A stretch of 8,694 nt of DNA from an uncultured Ruminococcus sp. (lineage in GTDB: Bacteria > Bacillota > Clostridia > Oscillospirales > Acutalibacteraceae). The stretch spans positions 1 to 8,694 of the forward strand of contig CACYDE010000225.1 of NCBI GenBank assembly GCA_902773045.1, in the 5' to 3' direction. The notes under the pieces were generated by a model. It was not told the origin of the DNA. It ran no database searches and saw only the letters and a list, made by a program, of their open reading frames with translations. The position numbers and the translations under genes are program-made. Positions within the stretch are counted from its first letter, which is position 1. Each line of letters begins with the position of its first letter. Shown one piece after another: positions 7,861 to 8,694 of this stretch.

Positions 7861-8448
7861 TTACATATTATATTTTTCTATAATTTCCTTTGCTATGTCT
7901 ATTTTTCTGACGCACCTGTCCATTGCTGTTTTTTCGATGAGACGGTGAGCTTCCTCTTCGGTGAGGAATTCATTTTCGATGAGAAGTCCTTTGGCTCTGT
8001 TGACCGCTTTCATCTCTTTGAGTCTTTGTTCGAGTTTCGATGTGTTTTCCTCGATTTTTTTCATTTTGCTGCTCGTTGCGGCGAGAAGCTTCATAGTCTG
8101 ATAGAGAGTCGTTCTGTTGAGAGCTTTCGTCAGGGTCAGGATCCCGAACTGTTCCATTTTGTAGGAAACCTCTTCGTAAAGCTCCGGCTGAACAAGAAGC
8201 AGAACGCCCGTTCCGGTTGAATTCACGATATCGACCGCCAGCTCCATTCCGAACTCATCGCTCAAAGGCGTCACGACAATGACCGAGCCGATATCCGTCC
8301 GCAGCATGATCCGCTTTGCTTCACCTGCGCTCATCGCCGTCAGGATAGGCGAAAAATCATTTTTCGGGAGTATATTTTTTATAAGCTCTATCGGCTTTTC
8401 CGCTGACGAAACGATCAGGACGCTGTGAGTGTCATTGATTATCGGCAT
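7861..8448 (-). CDS. ANTAR-domain regulator with degenerate receiver (probable transcription antiterminator)
   Basis: From the chosen start this is 195 residues: a receiver-like fold (about 9-120), a charged helix likely to form a coiled coil (about 123-146), and a C-terminal ANTAR domain (about 139-193). ANTAR domains bind paired RNA hairpins and stop premature termination. The three hallmark alanines are present: A152 in NRAKGLL, A167 in TEEEAHRL, A175 in KTAMD. In the receiver the usual acidic pair after the first strand is S14-S15 (VLIVSS), and the phospho-Asp position at the end of strand 3 is V59/T60 (VIVVTP). Only the strand-5 lysine remains (K108 in LTKAL). Phosphorylation is therefore unlikely, as for AmiR-type pseudoreceivers. 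A GTG at 8460 is in frame, but GGTGA (8458-8454) is well placed for the ATG at 8448 and nothing suitable precedes the GTG. The stop is 13 bases before pyrG. The exact orthologue name is unknown. Confidence 0.88.
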   Translation of the reverse strand: MPIINDTHSVLIVSSAEKPIELIKNILPKNDFSPILTAMSAGEAKRIMLRTDIGSVIVVTPLSDEFGMELAVDIVNSTGTGVLLLVQPELYEEVSYKMEQFGILTLTKALNRTTLYQTMKLLAATSSKMKKIEENTSKLEQRLKEMKAVNRAKGLLIENEFLTEEEAHRLIEKTAMDRCVRKIDIAKEIIEKYNM

Positions 8449-8453
8449 AAAAT

Positions 8454-8462
8454 TCACCACCC
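8454..8462 (-). promoter_or_regulatory. Ribosome binding site of the ANTAR gene
   Basis: The minus strand reads GGGTGGTGA-ATTTT-ATG. GGTGA matches the 3' half of the AGGAGGTGA consensus, and the spacing suits the ATG at 8448. This supports that start over the GTG codons at 8460 and 8457, which would form part of the motif itself. Confidence 0.55.
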
Positions 8463-8467
8463 GTATA

Positions 8468-8529
8468 TGCCGGTTGATTGATCTGATCTCTGATTATTAA
8501 TAACATTTCTTTTATTTTTTTGACCGGCA
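8468..8529. repeat. Inverted repeat TGCCGGT / ACCGGCA enclosing the ANTAR leader
   Basis: Perfect 7-base arms at 8468-8474 and 8523-8529 enclose 48 AT-rich bases. In the operon mRNA the 3' arm ends 6 bases before the ANTAR Shine-Dalgarno sequence, so folding could affect translation or leader structure. No T-tract follows on the minus strand, so it is not a terminator for the operon. Confidence 0.45.
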
Positions 8530-8548
8530 ATTTGCTTTGCTGCTGTCT

Positions 8549-8577
8549 TTGACCGAAACTTTATTTATCGTCATAAT
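8549..8577 (+). promoter_or_regulatory. Sigma-A-type promoter pointing right, divergent from the operon
   Basis: The -35 box TTGACC (8549-8554, 5 of 6 consensus bases) and the -10 box CATAAT (8572-8577, 5 of 6) are separated by the optimal 17 bases. Transcription would start near 8584 and run off the right edge with a leader of at least 110 bases, implying a divergently transcribed gene or RNA beyond the window. Chance matches occur in AT-rich DNA, so this is a prediction. Confidence 0.45.
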
Positions 8578-8593
8578 AAGTTGATTTACTCAA
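8564..8593 (-). promoter_or_regulatory. Candidate operon promoter (weak)
   Basis: On the minus strand TTGAGT (8593-8588) is followed after 18 bases by GATAAA (8569-8564), each with 4 of 6 consensus bases. It overlaps the rightward promoter, which would give a shared divergent control region. The start would be near 8557, leaving a leader of about 110 bases before the ANTAR gene. This is the best leftward match I found, but it is weak. Confidence 0.22.
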
Positions 8594-8609
8594 ACTTCCC
8601 ATACTCAAA
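8587..8609. repeat. Direct repeat TACTCAAA x2, 15-base period
   Basis: Identical 8-mers lie at 8587-8594 and 8602-8609. They fall just downstream of the predicted rightward start site and overlap the -35 box of the leftward candidate, as an operator might. An 8-base repeat can arise by chance. Confidence 0.4.
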
Positions 8610-8665
8610 ATTACAATGAACACAAATTCTATCGTGGGCTGCCGATATAAAGAACAGGTTTCGCT

Positions 8666-8690
8666 ATCGAATCCGAGCTTATTCTTCGAT
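8666..8690. repeat. Inverted repeat ATCGAA / TTCGAT near the right edge
   Basis: Perfect 6-base arms at 8666-8671 and 8685-8690 have a 13-base loop. It would lie in the leader of a transcript from the rightward promoter. No T-tract follows within the window, and its role is unknown. Confidence 0.35.
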
Positions 8691-8694
8691 CAAA

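Larger units (their letters stand above)
8449..8694. other. Non-coding region upstream of the operon, running to the window edge
   Basis: No convincing open frame occurs on either strand, and the region is AT-rich compared with the genes. It contains a rightward promoter, a weaker leftward promoter candidate, two kinds of short direct repeats, an inverted repeat spanning the ANTAR leader, and a hairpin near the edge. I looked on both strands for paired hairpins with six-base loops of the A-x-x-G-x-x type expected as ANTAR targets and found none with a supporting stem. Confidence 0.7.

Noticed and set aside
7789..8220. Plus-strand open frame of 143 codons across the ANTAR/pyrG junction
   Set aside because: It is antisense to two well-supported genes, its hydrophobic Phe-rich start reflects the complement of AT-rich junction sequence, and there is no Shine-Dalgarno support.
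8449..8460. GTG at 8460 as the start of the ANTAR gene
   Set aside because: It has no ribosome binding site of its own and its codons form the Shine-Dalgarno sequence for the ATG at 8448.
8498..8521. T-rich tract on the plus strand as a terminator for a rightward transcript
   Set aside because: No stable GC-containing hairpin lies directly before the T's. The only GC-rich arms (8468-8474 and 8523-8529) flank the tract instead of preceding it.

Overview
The window is a compact stretch of bacterial chromosome carrying four genes in a row on the minus strand. Transcribed from right to left they are: a small ANTAR-domain regulator (7861-8448), CTP synthase pyrG (6231-7847), the large subunit of glutamate synthase gltB (1718-6238) and the small subunit gltD (227-1702). 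Spacings are 13 bases, an 8-base overlap and 15 bases. Each of the three downstream genes has a good Shine-Dalgarno sequence 9 bases before its start, so this reads as one operon. TGA is used as a stop (pyrG, gltD) and Trp is TGG, so the code is standard. Purine-rich ribosome binding sites, an ANTAR regulator with a degenerate receiver and the style of GltB/PyrG point to Firmicutes, most likely gut or rumen Clostridia (Ruminococcus/Oscillospiraceae-like). The lineage is an inference from protein character, not a database result.

The three enzymes share glutamine. GltBD turns glutamine plus 2-oxoglutarate into two glutamates with NADPH. PyrG uses glutamine as ammonia donor for UTP to CTP. The first gene encodes a probable RNA-binding antiterminator (AmiR/NasR family type), which suggests that transcription elongation is tuned to nitrogen status. 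Its receiver lacks the acidic pocket and the phosphorylatable Asp, so its signal is probably not phosphorylation.

Left flank (1-226): downstream of gltD lie tandem 89-base repeats, two full units and a third that runs into the last codons of gltD. Each full unit has a short hairpin followed by six T's on the minus strand, so the operon appears to end in duplicated intrinsic terminators. The array touches the window edge and may continue.

Right flank (8449-8694): about 246 non-coding bases. It holds a good sigma-A-type promoter pointing right, away from the operon (TTGACC-N17-CATAAT), a weaker promoter candidate for the operon, short direct repeats and an inverted repeat spanning the regulator's leader. 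I saw no canonical tandem ANTAR-type hexaloop hairpins there. No mobile element, CRISPR array, tRNA or rRNA is visible.
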